A stretch of DNA of 7,074 bases from Psychrobacter sp. (GTDB taxonomy: Bacteria; Pseudomonadota; Gammaproteobacteria; Pseudomonadales; Moraxellaceae), in contig NZ_JAKDJE010000108.1 in NCBI RefSeq assembly GCF_030454045.1, positions 1 through 7,074 on the forward strand, written 5' to 3'. Below are positions 6,983 to 7,074 of this stretch, in pieces (position 1 is the first letter of the stretch; every line of letters begins with the position of its first letter). The notes beneath the pieces were generated by a model. It made no database searches. It saw nothing but the letters and a program-made list of their open reading frames with translations, and was not told the DNA's origin. The translations under genes were made by a program, and so were the position numbers.

Positions 6983-7074
6983 TTATGCTTCGATGACTTT
7001 TCCTTCTTTTTCCACTCGGCTAATCGTCAGCCCCGTAAAGCCAAACAGCAGTGTTAATAGCAATGACAAATAAC
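6983..7074 (-). CDS. C-terminal end of a probable membrane protein (partial)
   Basis: On the minus strand, an open frame enters from the right edge and ends at a TAA whose complement is 6983-6985. The 30 visible codons read a hydrophobic stretch LSLLLTLLFGFTGLTI, then a short charged tail SRVEKEGKVIEA. This is the look of a last transmembrane helix with a cytoplasmic tail, as in MFS or other secondary transporters. The gene is convergent with the SIP gene and shares its terminator. Next to a siderophore locus a siderophore exporter is conceivable, but the fragment is too short to name a family. Confidence 0.6.
   Translation of the reverse strand, partial: YLSLLLTLLFGFTGLTISRVEKEGKVIEA

Overview
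The window reads as a chromosomal iron-acquisition locus of a Gram-negative gammaproteobacterium. Codon style, AT-rich spacers and protein sequences suggest the Moraxellaceae, most likely Psychrobacter or a close relative. This assignment is recognition without a database search. Outer-membrane receptors with TonB boxes and C-terminal Phe, and two Fur-type palindromes, fit a TonB/Fur-controlled siderophore system.

Layout, left to right. (1) 25-216 is the 5' stump of an IS5-type transposase. (2) At 349-379 lies a Fur-box palindrome that overlaps a plausible promoter. (3) 412-1757 is a TonB-dependent siderophore receptor gene destroyed by a large out-of-frame internal deletion near position 775: signal peptide, TonB box and the first residues of the plug are joined to the C-terminal half of the barrel. 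(4) 1758-1968 holds no gene but carries a 107-bp MITE-like inverted-repeat element and a terminator-like hairpin. (5) 1969-3729 encodes an intact PvdE/SyrD-type half ABC exporter with an unusual Asn/Ser-rich insert at the start of its ATPase domain. (6) 3730-3874 carries a perfect 31-bp palindrome containing an ideal Fur core. (7) 3875-6055 encodes an intact FhuA/FoxA-like hydroxamate-siderophore receptor. (8) 6056-6160 contains a long hairpin without a U-tract. (9) 6161-6907 encodes a siderophore-interacting flavoprotein (ferric-siderophore reductase). (10) At 6935-6967 a perfect bidirectional terminator separates it from a convergent gene on the minus strand. Only the last 30 codons of that gene are in the window, and they end a probable membrane protein.

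How the genes would work together (inference from families and order): the intact receptor would import a ferric hydroxamate siderophore with TonB energy, and the SIP flavoprotein would reduce the ferric chelate in the cytoplasm to release Fe(II). The PvdE-like ABC protein would move a siderophore or its precursor, or another peptide, out of the cytoplasm. No siderophore biosynthesis gene lies in the window, so the system may serve borrowed siderophores or depend on genes elsewhere. The first receptor is dead, leaving its Fur-controlled promoter in front of the ABC gene, with an MITE-like element and a hairpin in between.

No tRNA, rRNA or CRISPR array was seen. I found no wholly new system. 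The most interesting points are the decayed first receptor upstream of an orphan exporter, the long Fur palindrome, the intercistronic hairpin, and the low-complexity insert in the ATPase.
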